A program made the translations under genes and the position numbers. The notes beneath the pieces are model-generated. The model worked only from the letters and a program-made list of their open reading frames with translations. It was not told the DNA's origin and searched no databases. A stretch of DNA of 64,000 nucleotides, taken from Actinocatenispora sp963815125 (lineage in GTDB: Bacteria; Actinomycetota; Actinomycetes; Mycobacteriales; Micromonosporaceae). Below, piece by piece: positions 16,185-24,708 of this stretch (the stretch's first letter is position 1; every line of letters begins with the position of its first letter). The stretch spans positions 186,001 through 250,000 of the forward strand of contig CAWFFM010000005.1 in the NCBI GenBank assembly GCA_963815125.1, read 5' to 3'.

Positions 16185-17864
16185 ATGGCGGTCACCGCAC
16201 CTTCGTCCTCCCGTAGCTCACGCCCACCCGCCCGGCCCAAGGGGCAGGGGCAGTGGGCGCTCGGTCACCGAGAGCCACTCAATGGCAACGAACAGCAGAA
16301 GAAGGACGACGACGGGCTCAACGTCCGGGCCCGGATCGAGAACATCTACTCCGTCCGCGGTTTCGACGCCATCGATCCGGCCGATCTTCGGGGCCGGTTC
16401 CGCTGGTGGGGCCTGTACACGCAGCGTCGCCCGGGGATCGACGGTGGTCGTACCGCGGTGCTGGAGCCCGAGGAACTGGAGGACCGGTACTTCATGCTCC
16501 GGGTCCGGGTGGACTCCGGGCAGCTCGACCTGACCCAGCTGCGCACCATCGCCGGCATCTCGACCGAGTTCGGTCGGGACACCGCCGATCTCACCGACCG
16601 GCAGAACATCCAACTGCACTGGATCCGGATCGAGGACGTGCCGGAGATCTGGCGCCGGCTGGAGGCGGTGGGCCTGTCGACCCAGGAAGCCTGCGGTGAC
16701 GTACCCCGGGTCATCCTGGGCAGCCCGGTCGCCGGTATCCACGCCGACGAGGTGGTGGACGCCACCCCGGCGCTGCGCGAGATCAGTGAGCGCTACATCG
16801 GCAGCGCGGAGTTCTCCAACCTGCCACGCAAGTACAAGACCACCCTGTCCTGGCTGCCGGACACCCCGTACGAGGCCAACGACATCGCGTTCCTGGGGGT
16901 CGAACATCCCGAGCACGGTCCGGGCTTCGACGTGTGGGTCGGCGGTGGACTGTCGACCAACCCGTTGCTGGCCAAGCGGCTCGGTGTCTGGGTGCCGCTG
17001 GATGAGGTCGCCGACGTGTGGTGGGGGGTCACCAGCATCTTCCGCGACTACGGCTACCGGCGGCTGCGTACCCGGGCCCGGTTGAAGTTCCTGGTCGCGG
17101 ACTGGGGGGTGGAGAAGTTCCGCCAGGTACTGGAGACCGAGTACCTGAAACGGCCACTGATCAGCGGGCCGGCACCGGAACGCACCACGCCGATCGACCA
17201 CATCGGGGTGCACCGGCAGTCCGACGGGCGGTACTTCGTCGGGGTGACCCCGGTGGTCGGCCGCGTCTCCGGCGAACTGCTCGGTCGCATCGCGGACGTG
17301 GTCGAGGCGCACGGCTCCGGCCGGGTCCGTACGACGCCGTACCAGAAACTGCTGGTGCTGGACGTGGCCGAGGCCGAAGTGGACGGACTGGTGGCCGATC
17401 TGGCCGAGCTGGGACTGTCGGCCACCCCGTCGGGCTGGCGGCGCGGCGCGCTGGCCTGTACCGGCATCGAGTACTGCAAGCTGGCGATCGTCGAGACCAA
17501 GGCGCTCACCACCGACCTGGTGACCGAACTGGAACGCCGGGTACCGGAGCTGGACACGCCGATCACCGTGCATGTGAACGGTTGCCCGAACGCGTGTGCG
17601 CGTACCCAGGTTGCCGACATCGGTCTGAAGGGCCAGCTCATGCTGGACGCCGAAGGGCGACAGGTGCCCGGCTTCCAGGTGCATCTGGGCGGCGGGCTGG
17701 GTCTGGACAGCGGCCTCGGTCGCAAGCTGCGCGGTCTCAAGGTCACCGCCGCCGAACTGCCGGACTACGTGACCAGGCTGGCCCGGCGCTATCTGGAGCA
17801 GCGCAAGCCCGAGGAACGTTTCGCGCAATGGACCATCCGTGCCGCGGAGGAGGAATTGCGATGA
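16185..17864 (+). CDS. Ferredoxin-dependent sulfite reductase (SirA/NirA family)
   Basis: A 559-residue siroheme [4Fe-4S] enzyme. The cluster cysteines are C425, C431 (CTGIEYC) and C467, C471 (NGCPNAC), the family C-x5-C...C-x3-C arrangement. The N-terminal half carries the ferredoxin-reductase-like repeat (LTDRQNIQLHWI, then CGDVPRVILGSPVAGI). Nitrite and sulfite reductases are close relatives, but the operon with APS reductase and a sirohydrochlorin chelatase argues for sulfite to sulfide. ATG 16185 follows GGAAAGGA. Stop overlaps the next start (ATGA). Confidence 0.93.
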   Translation: MAVTAPSSSRSSRPPARPKGQGQWALGHREPLNGNEQQKKDDDGLNVRARIENIYSVRGFDAIDPADLRGRFRWWGLYTQRRPGIDGGRTAVLEPEELEDRYFMLRVRVDSGQLDLTQLRTIAGISTEFGRDTADLTDRQNIQLHWIRIEDVPEIWRRLEAVGLSTQEACGDVPRVILGSPVAGIHADEVVDATPALREISERYIGSAEFSNLPRKYKTTLSWLPDTPYEANDIAFLGVEHPEHGPGFDVWVGGGLSTNPLLAKRLGVWVPLDEVADVWWGVTSIFRDYGYRRLRTRARLKFLVADWGVEKFRQVLETEYLKRPLISGPAPERTTPIDHIGVHRQSDGRYFVGVTPVVGRVSGELLGRIADVVEAHGSGRVRTTPYQKLLVLDVAEAEVDGLVADLAELGLSATPSGWRRGALACTGIEYCKLAIVETKALTTDLVTELERRVPELDTPITVHVNGCPNACARTQVADIGLKGQLMLDAEGRQVPGFQVHLGGGLGLDSGLGRKLRGLKVTAAELPDYVTRLARRYLEQRKPEERFAQWTIRAAEEELR

Positions 17865-18025
17865 CCGAACGTATCGTTCCCTACCACTGCCCGTACTGCG
17901 CAGGTGAGGATCTGCGTCCCCACGACACGACGCACGGCCAGTGGGAGTGCCGGGAGTGCCTGCGGGTGTTCGCCGTCTCCTACGTCGGGCTGCTCGCACC
18001 GGACCCGACCGGGGCCGCACGATGA
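17861..18025 (+). CDS. Small double-CxxC (zinc-ribbon-like) protein of the sulfite reductase operon
   Basis: A 54-residue protein with CPYC at 10-13 and CREC at 30-33, spaced like a zinc ribbon or rubredoxin-like knuckle. Its start overlaps the reductase stop (ATGA) and its stop overlaps the cysH start (ATGA), so it is tightly coupled to both. Similar short proteins occur between sir and cysH in other actinobacteria. A role as metal-binding accessory or electron carrier to the reductase is possible but unproven. Confidence 0.8.
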   Translation: MTERIVPYHCPYCAGEDLRPHDTTHGQWECRECLRVFAVSYVGLLAPDPTGAAR

Positions 18026-18729
18026 GCGGGGCAGCGGCCCGTGGGCCGGGTGAACTACGCGAACTGGCCGACCGCGCCGGCACCGACCTGGCGGACGCGC
18101 CGGCCGAGGAGATCATCGCCTGGGCGGCGGAGACGTTCGGTGAACGGTTCTGCGTCACGTCCTCGTTCGCCGACGCGGTGCTGGTGCACCTGGTGTCCCG
18201 GGTGATTCCCGGGGTGGACGTGGTGTTCCTGGACACCGGGCTGCATTTCACCGAGACCCTGGACATCCGGGACCGGGTAGCCCGCGACATGAACGTCAAC
18301 GTCCGGTCCGTACGGCCGGAGCTGACGGTGGGCCGACAGGACGCCGAGTACGGGCCGCGACTGTTCCAGCGCGACCCGGACTCCTGCTGCGCGCTGCGCA
18401 AGGTGGAGCCACTGGCCGCCGCGCTGGAGCCGTACCAGGCCTGGGCGACCGGACTGCGCCGGGACGAGTCGCCGAGCCGGGCCGGTACGAAGGTCGTCGA
18501 CTTCGACGCCAACCGGTCCATGGTCAAGATCGCGCCGATTGCGGCCTGGCGGCAGTCCGATGTGGATTCCTACATCGCCCGGCACAACATCCCGGTGAAC
18601 GAGCTGATCCGGCAGGGCTATGCATCGGTCGGCTGCTGGCCGTGCACCCGGCGTACCGCGCCGGGTGAGGATCCACGTGCCGGGCGCTGGCCGCTGTTCG
18701 ACAAGGTCGAGTGCGGGATCCATGCCTGA
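18022..18729 (+). CDS. cysH: Assimilatory adenylyl-sulfate (APS) reductase
   Basis: A 235-residue PP-loop reductase. The cluster-binding pairs C122-C123 (DSCCALRK) and C205-x2-C208 (GCWPCT) show a [4Fe-4S] cluster, which marks an APS reductase rather than a PAPS reductase of the enterobacterial type. The C-terminal ECGIHA carries the redox cysteine. Substrate region: TSSFADAVLVHL and VVFLDTGLHFTET. It turns APS into sulfite, which the upstream sulfite reductase converts to sulfide. The start overlaps the previous stop and the next start overlaps its own stop by 8 bases. Confidence 0.95.
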   Translation: MSGAAARGPGELRELADRAGTDLADAPAEEIIAWAAETFGERFCVTSSFADAVLVHLVSRVIPGVDVVFLDTGLHFTETLDIRDRVARDMNVNVRSVRPELTVGRQDAEYGPRLFQRDPDSCCALRKVEPLAAALEPYQAWATGLRRDESPSRAGTKVVDFDANRSMVKIAPIAAWRQSDVDSYIARHNIPVNELIRQGYASVGCWPCTRRTAPGEDPRAGRWPLFDKVECGIHA

Positions 18730-19705
18730 GCACGGATCCCCGGCGCAGCGCCCGGTGTCCGGTCTGCCGGCGGATGCCGGGAACCGGGCGCTGCTGCTGA
18801 TGGCGCACGGAAGCCGGGATCCGCGTTCGGCGGCCATGATCGAGCAACTCACCTGCCGGGTGGCGGTGGCGCGGCCCGGGTCGCCGGTAGCTGCGGCCTA
18901 CCTGGAGCACCTGGGTCCCCGGCCGGTCGTGGTGGCCCGGTCGCTCCTCGCCGGAGGCGCACGCACCGTGGTGGTGGTGCCACTGTTGTTGACCTCCGCC
19001 CATCACAGCCGGGTGGATGTGCCGGCCGCGCTCGACGAGATGCGGGTCACGCTGCCCGGGGCCAGAATGGTGGCAGGTCAGGTGCTCGGGCCCGACGACA
19101 GGCTGCTGGATGCGCTGGACGAAGCGTGGCCGGACGGTCTGTCCGGTGTGGACGGCGTCGTACTGGCAGCGGCCGGCACCCGGGACGGGCCGGCCCTCGC
19201 CTCGATGTCGGACGTGGCACGCCGGTACGGCGAGCGGCACGGCGTACCGTGCCTGCCCGGCTACGCGGCGGGTGCCGGCCCGGACGTGAGTACAGCGGTA
19301 CGAGATCTGCGTTGCCTTGGCGCGCAACGGATCGCGGTGGCGTCGTACTTCCTGGCGCCCGGTCGCCTGCACGACCGGGTCAGCGCAGAGGCGTACCGGT
19401 CCGGTGCGCTCGCGGTATCGACACCTTTCGGCGCCACCCGCTCTGTGGCGATGCTCACGCTGGCCCGGTACGACGGGGCCGGCAGCCGCACCCCGTCGTC
19501 CGATCGATGTGACTGTTGCGACACAAGGGTTTCGGCTGCCGGCGCTGGTTGGTTGACCTTTCGCGGCTACCTCCCTGTGGTCGTGCTCCCGGAGGTTGAT
19601 CCCGGAAGCTGGTGTCCCCGGTGGATCGTTCCGGGGAAAGGCCGGCATGCAGCCCGGGGGCGGACCGCATGCCGGTCGATCGGCTGCGGCTACCGGCGGA
19701 TGTGA
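18722..19705 (+). CDS. Sirohydrochlorin chelatase (CbiX/SirB-like) with odd C-terminal run-on
   Basis: A 327-residue protein. Residues ~20-255 are a CbiX-type chelatase: LLLMAHGSRDPRSA near the N-terminus with the catalytic His, VVVVPLLLTSAHHSRVDVP, and LAAAGTRDGPALASM; two half-domains are present. It would insert iron (or cobalt) into sirohydrochlorin, supplying siroheme to the upstream reductase. The last ~75 residues after the LARYDGAGSR region look non-coding in composition; the other forward frame has a stop at 19508-19510, so a small indel or stop loss may have extended the frame. Confidence 0.82.
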   Translation: MPEHGSPAQRPVSGLPADAGNRALLLMAHGSRDPRSAAMIEQLTCRVAVARPGSPVAAAYLEHLGPRPVVVARSLLAGGARTVVVVPLLLTSAHHSRVDVPAALDEMRVTLPGARMVAGQVLGPDDRLLDALDEAWPDGLSGVDGVVLAAAGTRDGPALASMSDVARRYGERHGVPCLPGYAAGAGPDVSTAVRDLRCLGAQRIAVASYFLAPGRLHDRVSAEAYRSGALAVSTPFGATRSVAMLTLARYDGAGSRTPSSDRCDCCDTRVSAAGAGWLTFRGYLPVVVLPEVDPGSWCPRWIVPGKGRHAARGRTACRSIGCGYRRM

Positions 19706-19845
19706 GACGCGCGGGCCAGATGCCAGTCTCCGGGCCGATCTGCGGCCCGGCTGCTGACAACGGATCCACCTGAGGTAACGACGGGACCACGATTACGTGA
19801 CGGCGCAACAAGTCCGGTGCCGGGTCGGCCCGGCCCCTGGACACA

Positions 19846-19880
19846 CACGAAGCCCCGGGCCAATGGCCCGGGGCTTCGTG
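19846..19880 (-). terminator. Strong terminator of whiB1
   Basis: Perfect 16-bp stem CACGAAGCCCCGGGCC (19846-19861) and complement at 19865-19880 with a 3-base loop, 35 bases past the whiB1 stop. It can also stop readthrough from the sulfur operon. Confidence 0.9.
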
Positions 19881-19914
19881 AGAATCGTGTCAGGTGCTTG
19901 AGGCAGTACGAGAA

Positions 19915-20169
19915 TCAGGCGGTACGGGCCTGCACTTGCAGGCCGCGACGGCGCTTCAGCGAACGTCGCTCGTCTTCGCTCATTCCGCCCCATACACCGG
20001 CATCCTGGCCGGACTCCAGAGCCCACTGCAGGCAGGCTTCGGAGACCGGGCAACGCCGGCATACCGCTTTTGCCTGCTCGACCTGGAGCAGAGCCGGACC
20101 GGAAGTACCGATCGGGAAGAACAGTTCAGGGTCCTCGTCGCGGCAGACGGCACGATGGCGCCAGTCCAT
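19915..20169 (-). CDS. whiB1: WhiB1/WblE-type iron-sulfur transcription regulator
   Basis: An 84-residue WhiB protein with cluster cysteines C9, C37, C40 and C46 and the turn GVWGG at 58-62, then a basic tail SLKRRRGLQVQART. Length, sequence (MDWRHRAVCRDEDPELFFP) and place between pdtaS and a lipid-kinase-type gene match M. tuberculosis WhiB1, an essential nitric-oxide-sensitive [4Fe-4S] protein that binds SigA region 4. GAGGAG lies 10 bases before ATG 20169. Its long AT-richer promoter region carries a CRP-like site. Confidence 0.95.
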   Translation of the reverse strand: MDWRHRAVCRDEDPELFFPIGTSGPALLQVEQAKAVCRRCPVSEACLQWALESGQDAGVWGGMSEDERRSLKRRRGLQVQARTA

Positions 20170-20280
20170 GAGGGCAACACTCCTCGGTCAGTAGTTGCTT
20201 GCTGGTGGCTTTATGCGTTTCGCGTGCGCTCCGCGTGCCGCCCCCGGCACGCGTCAACAGGCGTATCACGTCCGCTTGTG

Positions 20281-20309
20281 AATACTTTCACGAACTCACG
20301 CAATGTCAA
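20281..20309 (-). promoter_or_regulatory. Promoter of whiB1
   Basis: On the minus strand TTGACA (20309-20304), 17-base spacer, AGTATT (20286-20281). The -35 is a perfect match; the 5' leader to ATG 20169 would be about 105 bases. Confidence 0.65.
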
Positions 20310-20336
20310 GAGGGAACCGGAAGAAAGTCAAATGCG

Positions 20337-20350
20337 GTGAGTAACGTCAC
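20337..20350. promoter_or_regulatory. CRP/FNR-like operator upstream of whiB1
   Basis: GTGA-GTAACG-TCAC, a perfect GTGA-N6-TCAC palindrome, centred about 69-70 bases before the predicted start of transcription. M. tuberculosis whiB1 is controlled by a CRP-family protein; conservation here is inferred. Confidence 0.55.
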
Positions 20351-20483
20351 CGACCGTTTGACCGATTTTATCCGGATTTACCGCCCTGTTTTGGCGACTC
20401 CGTGAAGCGAATCCCTCGCAAGCGATCGCTCACTGTCAGTAGCCCCCGGTACGCATCAGTTACTGCGTACCCACGTCTCACCT

Positions 20484-21407
20484 TCAGCAGACTACGCGCA
20501 GTGCCTCAGGCGCGGAGCGAAACGTGATTTCGTTCCGCTCGTCAAGGTAGTCACCGTCCACCTGAAACGCCAGAGGTATCAGGGAACTCAGAGTGAACTG
20601 GGAGAGATCGTGGAGTCCGAGAACCCGCTTACCGTGCGGATCGGGCCGGGCGGACACCATTTGCTGTGTCGTACGCAACGTGGCGCTCAACGACAGACCA
20701 CGCAGCGCGAGCACATCCAGTCCGCTGTCGAAGGACGCCTCCGGGCACGGGTTGATCGGCCGGATTCCGAAGTAGGTCCATGGTGCGGTGTTCTGCACGA
20801 TGACAGTGGACAGTCCCGCCTCGTCGGTCGAACCCGGGCGGTGCAGGGTGACCGGCGCACCACGCCGGTCGGTGCCGATCAGATACTGCGCGATGGCGGA
20901 GCGTACGAACAGGCCGCGGGACGCGGTCCGGCCGCGGGTGCGCGCCCGCTCCACCCGGCGGATCGTCTCGGCGTCCAGGCCGAGGCCGGCAGAGAAGGTG
21001 AACCACCGGTCGTCGGCCAGCCCCAGCCCGACCGTCCGGGTCCGCCCTTCCCGCAACGCGTCGAGGATCACGCTGGTGCCCTCGGCCCAGTCGGCGGGTA
21101 GTCCCAGGGCGCGGGCGAAGACGTTGGTCGAACCACCCGGTACCACCGCCAGGGCCGGTACCTCCGGGCCCGGGCCGTCCGAGAGCAGTCCGTTGACCAC
21201 CTCGTTGACCGTGCCGTCGCCGCCCAACGTGACGACGAGTTCGAAGCCGGCCGCCGCAGCCTCCCGGGCCAGTTGTGCGGCATGACCCCGTCGCTGGGTG
21301 AAGCCCAGTTCCAGATCGACCTCACTGCGCAGAGCGCGTGCGAGCACGTCGCGGCTGCGTTCCGTCGTGGTGGTGGCGTTGGGATTGACCACCAGCAGCG
21401 CCCGCAT
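20484..21407 (-). CDS. Diacylglycerol/lipid kinase family protein (DAGKc domain)
   Basis: A 307-residue lipid kinase. The nucleotide-binding motif GGDGTVNEV is at 62-70, preceded by the N-terminal LLVVNPNA and followed by LAVVPGGSTNVFARALGLP. The C-terminal half shows the second beta domain (VDGDYLDERNEITFRSAPEALRVV). Such enzymes phosphorylate diacylglycerol or sphingoid-like lipids; the substrate here is unknown. Its place beside whiB1 matches Rv3218-Rv3219 of M. tuberculosis as I recall it. ATG 21407 is chosen; upstream codons are not family-like. Confidence 0.9.
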   Translation of the reverse strand: MRALLVVNPNATTTTERSRDVLARALRSEVDLELGFTQRRGHAAQLAREAAAAGFELVVTLGGDGTVNEVVNGLLSDGPGPEVPALAVVPGGSTNVFARALGLPADWAEGTSVILDALREGRTRTVGLGLADDRWFTFSAGLGLDAETIRRVERARTRGRTASRGLFVRSAIAQYLIGTDRRGAPVTLHRPGSTDEAGLSTVIVQNTAPWTYFGIRPINPCPEASFDSGLDVLALRGLSLSATLRTTQQMVSARPDPHGKRVLGLHDLSQFTLSSLIPLAFQVDGDYLDERNEITFRSAPEALRVVC

Positions 21408-21531
21408 GTCCAGCAATCTATCCAAACGGCCCCGCCAACCGGGCGGTGGAGGTGACCGGAGCGCCGCAGATCGCCACTTCGGGCCGGTACCGCTGGGTCG
21501 GTGTCCGTCGGCGCGCCAGTACGCTGGACGG

Positions 21532-21924
21532 GTGAGTGAGCCGGAGAGTCGGGTCCTTCCCGGCACCCTCAAGACCGCCATCGGACTGCTCTGGGCGCAG
21601 GGTCTGGCGCTGGTCGGTCTCGGTATCTGGCTGGGTGTCGCCTCCGTGCTGGGTCACCCCACCGACCGGACCGCCAGCCTGACCGAGGCGGCGATCGCCG
21701 TCGCCCTCGGCGTACTGCTGGGGCTGCTGGGCTACTGGATGGGACTCGGCCGCAGCTGGGCCCGGGGACCGGCGATCGTGTTGGAACTGATGCTGTTGGC
21801 GGTCGGCTACTTCATGATCACGGGCGGTATCGCCTGGGCGGGGATCCTTGTCATCCTGCTCGGACTGGTCGTGGCCGGCCTGCTGATTGCCCCGGCCAGC
21901 CGGGAGAGTCTCGGCATCCACTGA
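21532..21924 (+). CDS. Small four-helix integral membrane protein
   Basis: A 130-residue protein beginning VSEPESRVLPGTLKTA with four predicted membrane helices (about residues 13-37, 48-70, 78-95, 98-118). No catalytic motif is visible and I do not recognise a named family beyond general actinobacterial membrane proteins of this length. TACGCT at 21520-21525, 6 bases before GTG 21532, suggests a leaderless mRNA. It precedes ctaD by 170 bases on the same strand. Confidence 0.75.
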   Translation: MSEPESRVLPGTLKTAIGLLWAQGLALVGLGIWLGVASVLGHPTDRTASLTEAAIAVALGVLLGLLGYWMGLGRSWARGPAIVLELMLLAVGYFMITGGIAWAGILVILLGLVVAGLLIAPASRESLGIH

Positions 21925-22097
21925 CCGGTGCCGGGTCCGCCACCCACCGCCTGACTTCGTCGCCCCAAGGACTATCCTGCCTCGTGAGGTGCGGCCTGGG
22001 CAGATGCCCGGGCCTGCCGGGGTCCCGAATCGCGGTTCCAGTGCGAGTGGGTGACTCTGGACCCCGTCCGCTGGTGATCTCCCTCAGGAGGGCTCTC

Positions 22098-23897
22098 GTG
22101 ACCACCGTCGCTCCCAGGCCGCCGGTCGCCAAGCCGACCGCGCCCAAGCCGATCGTGTCACGGCCATGGCCGGTACACGACGCGCCGAAGGGCTCCTGGC
22201 TGGCGCGGACACTGCGTACCACCGACGCGAAGCAGATCGGGATCATGTACATGGTCACGTCCTTCGCGTTCTTCCTGGTCGGAGGTCTGCTCGCACTGCT
22301 GATGCGGGCCGAGCTGGCCCGGCCGGGCATGCAGTTCCTGACGCCTGAGCAGTACAACCAGTTGTTCACCATGCACGGCACGATCATGCTGCTGCTGTTC
22401 GCGACGCCGATCCTGTTCGCGTTCGCCAACTACATCGTGCCGTTGCAGATCGGCGCACCGGACGTCAGCTTCCCGCGACTCAACGCGTTCGCGTACTGGC
22501 TGTACCTGTTCGGCGGCATTCTGGTGGTGGCCGGCTTCATCACGCCGGGCGGCGCCGCCGACTTCGGCTGGTTCGCCTACCAACCACTCGCCAACGCGGT
22601 CAACTCGCCCGGTGTCGGCGCCGACCTGTGGCTCATCGGTCTGATGATCTCGGGTCTGGGCACCATCCTCGGCGGCGTCAACATGGTCACCACGATCCTG
22701 ACCCTGCGCGCGCCGGGCATGACGATGTTCCGGATGCCGATCTTCACCTGGAACATCCTGGTCACCAGCCTGCTGGTGCTGATGGTCTTCCCGATCCTGG
22801 CCGCCGCCCTCGCCGCCGCGATCGCCGACCGGCAGTTGGACGCGCACGTGTTCGACTCCAGTACGGGTGGTGCCATGCTCTGGCAGCACCTGTTCTGGTT
22901 CTTCGGTCATCCCGAGGTCTACATCGTGGCGTTGCCGTTCTTCGGCATCATCACCGAGATCATTCCGGTGTTCAGCCGCAAGCCGGTGTTCGGCTACAAG
23001 GGTCTCGTCGGCGCCACCATCTCCATCGCGGCGCTGTCCATGACCGTGTGGGCGCACCACATGTTCGCCACCGGCCAGGTACTGCTGCCGTTCTTCTCCT
23101 TCATGTCGTTCCTCATCGCGGTACCGACCGGGATGAAGTTCTTCAACTGGATCGGCACCATGTGGCGCGGCCAGATCAGCTTCGAGACCCCGATGCTGTT
23201 CGCCATCGGCTTCCTCACCACGTTCCTGTTCGGTGGGCTGTCCGGCGTCCTGCTGGCCTCCCCGCCGATCGACTTCCACGTGTCCGACACGTACTTCGTG
23301 GTGGCGCACTTCCACTACGTACTGTTCGGCACGATCGTGTTCGCGGTGTACGGCGGGATCTACTTCTGGTTCCCGAAGATGACCGGCCGGATGATGGACG
23401 AGCGGCTGGGCAAGCTGCACTTCTGGCTGACCCTGATCGGCTTCCACCTCACCTTCCTGGTGCAGCACTGGCTGGGCGCCGAGGGCATGCCCCGCCGCTA
23501 CGCCGACTACCAGGCGTCCGACGGGTTCAGCACACTCAACACCATCTCCACCATCGGTGCGTTCACCCTGGGCGTCTCGACGCTGCCGTTCCTGTGGAAC
23601 GTGTACAAGTCCTACAAGGCCGGCCCCATCGTCGAGGTGGACGACCCCTGGGGCTACGGCAACGCCCTGGAATGGGCCACCAGTTGCCCGCCGCCGCTGC
23701 GCAACTTCGACCGGATGCCACGGATCCGCAGTGAACGACCCGCCTTCGACCTGAAGTTCCCGGAACTGGCCGCCGGCAGCGCGTCGCCCATCGCGCCACC
23801 GGAGGGCGGCGACACGATGCTCGCCGACAAGCCGCAGGCCGGCCCGGCGTACGCGGGTGACAAGACGGTCATCGAGGGCGAGACGAAGTCCGAGTAG
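22098..23897 (+). CDS. ctaD: Cytochrome c oxidase subunit I (aa3 type)
   Basis: A 599-residue heme-copper oxidase with twelve predicted helices. Key features: heme-a ligand His in LFTMHGTIML, the copper/heme motif FFGHPEVYIVALP, the copper-ligand pair WAHHMF, the K-channel region near FFSFMSFLIAVPTG, and the heme ligands in VVAHFHYVLFG. It reduces oxygen to water at the end of the respiratory chain. GTG 22098 has CAGGAGGG 6 bases upstream; earlier in-frame codons look non-coding. The other subunits are not in the window, as is common for the lone ctaD of actinomycetes. Confidence 0.97.
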   Translation: MTTVAPRPPVAKPTAPKPIVSRPWPVHDAPKGSWLARTLRTTDAKQIGIMYMVTSFAFFLVGGLLALLMRAELARPGMQFLTPEQYNQLFTMHGTIMLLLFATPILFAFANYIVPLQIGAPDVSFPRLNAFAYWLYLFGGILVVAGFITPGGAADFGWFAYQPLANAVNSPGVGADLWLIGLMISGLGTILGGVNMVTTILTLRAPGMTMFRMPIFTWNILVTSLLVLMVFPILAAALAAAIADRQLDAHVFDSSTGGAMLWQHLFWFFGHPEVYIVALPFFGIITEIIPVFSRKPVFGYKGLVGATISIAALSMTVWAHHMFATGQVLLPFFSFMSFLIAVPTGMKFFNWIGTMWRGQISFETPMLFAIGFLTTFLFGGLSGVLLASPPIDFHVSDTYFVVAHFHYVLFGTIVFAVYGGIYFWFPKMTGRMMDERLGKLHFWLTLIGFHLTFLVQHWLGAEGMPRRYADYQASDGFSTLNTISTIGAFTLGVSTLPFLWNVYKSYKAGPIVEVDDPWGYGNALEWATSCPPPLRNFDRMPRIRSERPAFDLKFPELAAGSASPIAPPEGGDTMLADKPQAGPAYAGDKTVIEGETKSE

Positions 23898-23916
23898 TCA
23901 CGACAGATCAGCAGCA

Positions 23917-23952
23917 CCGCGGGCCCGTACCGAGATCGGTACGGGCCCGCGG
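23917..23952 (+). terminator. Terminator after ctaD
   Basis: Perfect 16-bp stem CCGCGGGCCCGTACCG (23917-23932) with complement at 23937-23952 and a 4-base loop, 20 bases past the ctaD stop and before the convergent pncA. Confidence 0.92.
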
Positions 23953-23989
23953 TGTGTCCCGGCGTGGTGCTGCTGTCCGGCCGGTGGGT

Positions 23990-24580
23990 TCAGGCGACGA
24001 ACGGTGCCCCGGCGAGCTCGACACCGGCGGCGCGCAGCTCGTCGAGCGTTTCGGCGACCGTACGGTCGTCCACCCCGACGGTCAGGTCGAGCAGCACCCG
24101 GGTGCGGAACCCCTCCCGTACCGAATCCAGGGCGGTGGCCCGTACGCAGTAGTCGGTGGCGATGCCGACGACGTCGAGGGCGTCCACGTCGTGCCGGCGC
24201 AACCAGTCGGCCAGCTTCGTGGTGTGCCAGCGACCCTCGAAGGCGGAGTACGCCGCCGAGTGCGCACCCTTGTCGAACAGCACCTCCAGCTGGGTACGGT
24301 CCAGGTCCGGATGCAGGTCGACGCCCACTGTGCCGGCCACACAGTGCGGCGGCCAGCTGTGTACGAAATCTGGCTCGGCGCTGAAGTGGTCGCCCGGGTC
24401 GATGTGCCGGTCCCGGCTGGCGACCACGTGGTCCCAGCGGCGGTCCGGCCCGACGGCCCCGGCGTTGGCCCGGAGCATGCCGGTGAGCCGGGCGGCCAGC
24501 GCCGAGCCGCCCGCGACGGCCAGCGAGCCGCCCTCGCAGAAGTCGTTCTGTACATCGACCACGATCAGTGCGGTGCCCAC
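23990..24580 (-). CDS. pncA: Nicotinamidase (isochorismatase-like hydrolase)
   Basis: A 196-residue nicotinamidase that converts nicotinamide to nicotinate in NAD salvage. The catalytic Asp is in ALIVVDVQNDF (D9), metal ligands are in SRDRHIDPGDHF and PPHCVAGT, the Lys in FDKGAH and the nucleophile Cys in GIATDYCVRATA. GTG 24580 is favoured because GAGGAG precedes it by 5-6 bases; the GTG two codons earlier abuts that site. The nicotinate phosphoribosyltransferase gene for the next salvage step lies 1.1 kb away. Confidence 0.94.
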   Translation of the reverse strand: MGTALIVVDVQNDFCEGGSLAVAGGSALAARLTGMLRANAGAVGPDRRWDHVVASRDRHIDPGDHFSAEPDFVHSWPPHCVAGTVGVDLHPDLDRTQLEVLFDKGAHSAAYSAFEGRWHTTKLADWLRRHDVDALDVVGIATDYCVRATALDSVREGFRTRVLLDLTVGVDDRTVAETLDELRAAGVELAGAPFVA

Positions 24581-24708
24581 GGGCACCTCCTCACGGACGG
24601 CTGAATACCCCTTCCAGTATTGCCGCCATCACCCAAGGTTGATTTATAGCGATATTTGTAGTTGTAACCTATTCTGCGCCTTTAGCCCTTCTGCCCCGGA
24701 GGTACGAC

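Larger units (their letters stand above)
20170..20483 (-). other. Control region of whiB1
   Basis: 314 bases, clearly less GC-rich than its surroundings, with no gene. It holds a good promoter (20281-20309, minus strand), a CRP/FNR-like palindrome (20337-20350) and further short inverted repeats near 20420-20480 (GCAAGCGATCGCTC and TACGCA...TGCGTA). Confidence 0.6.
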
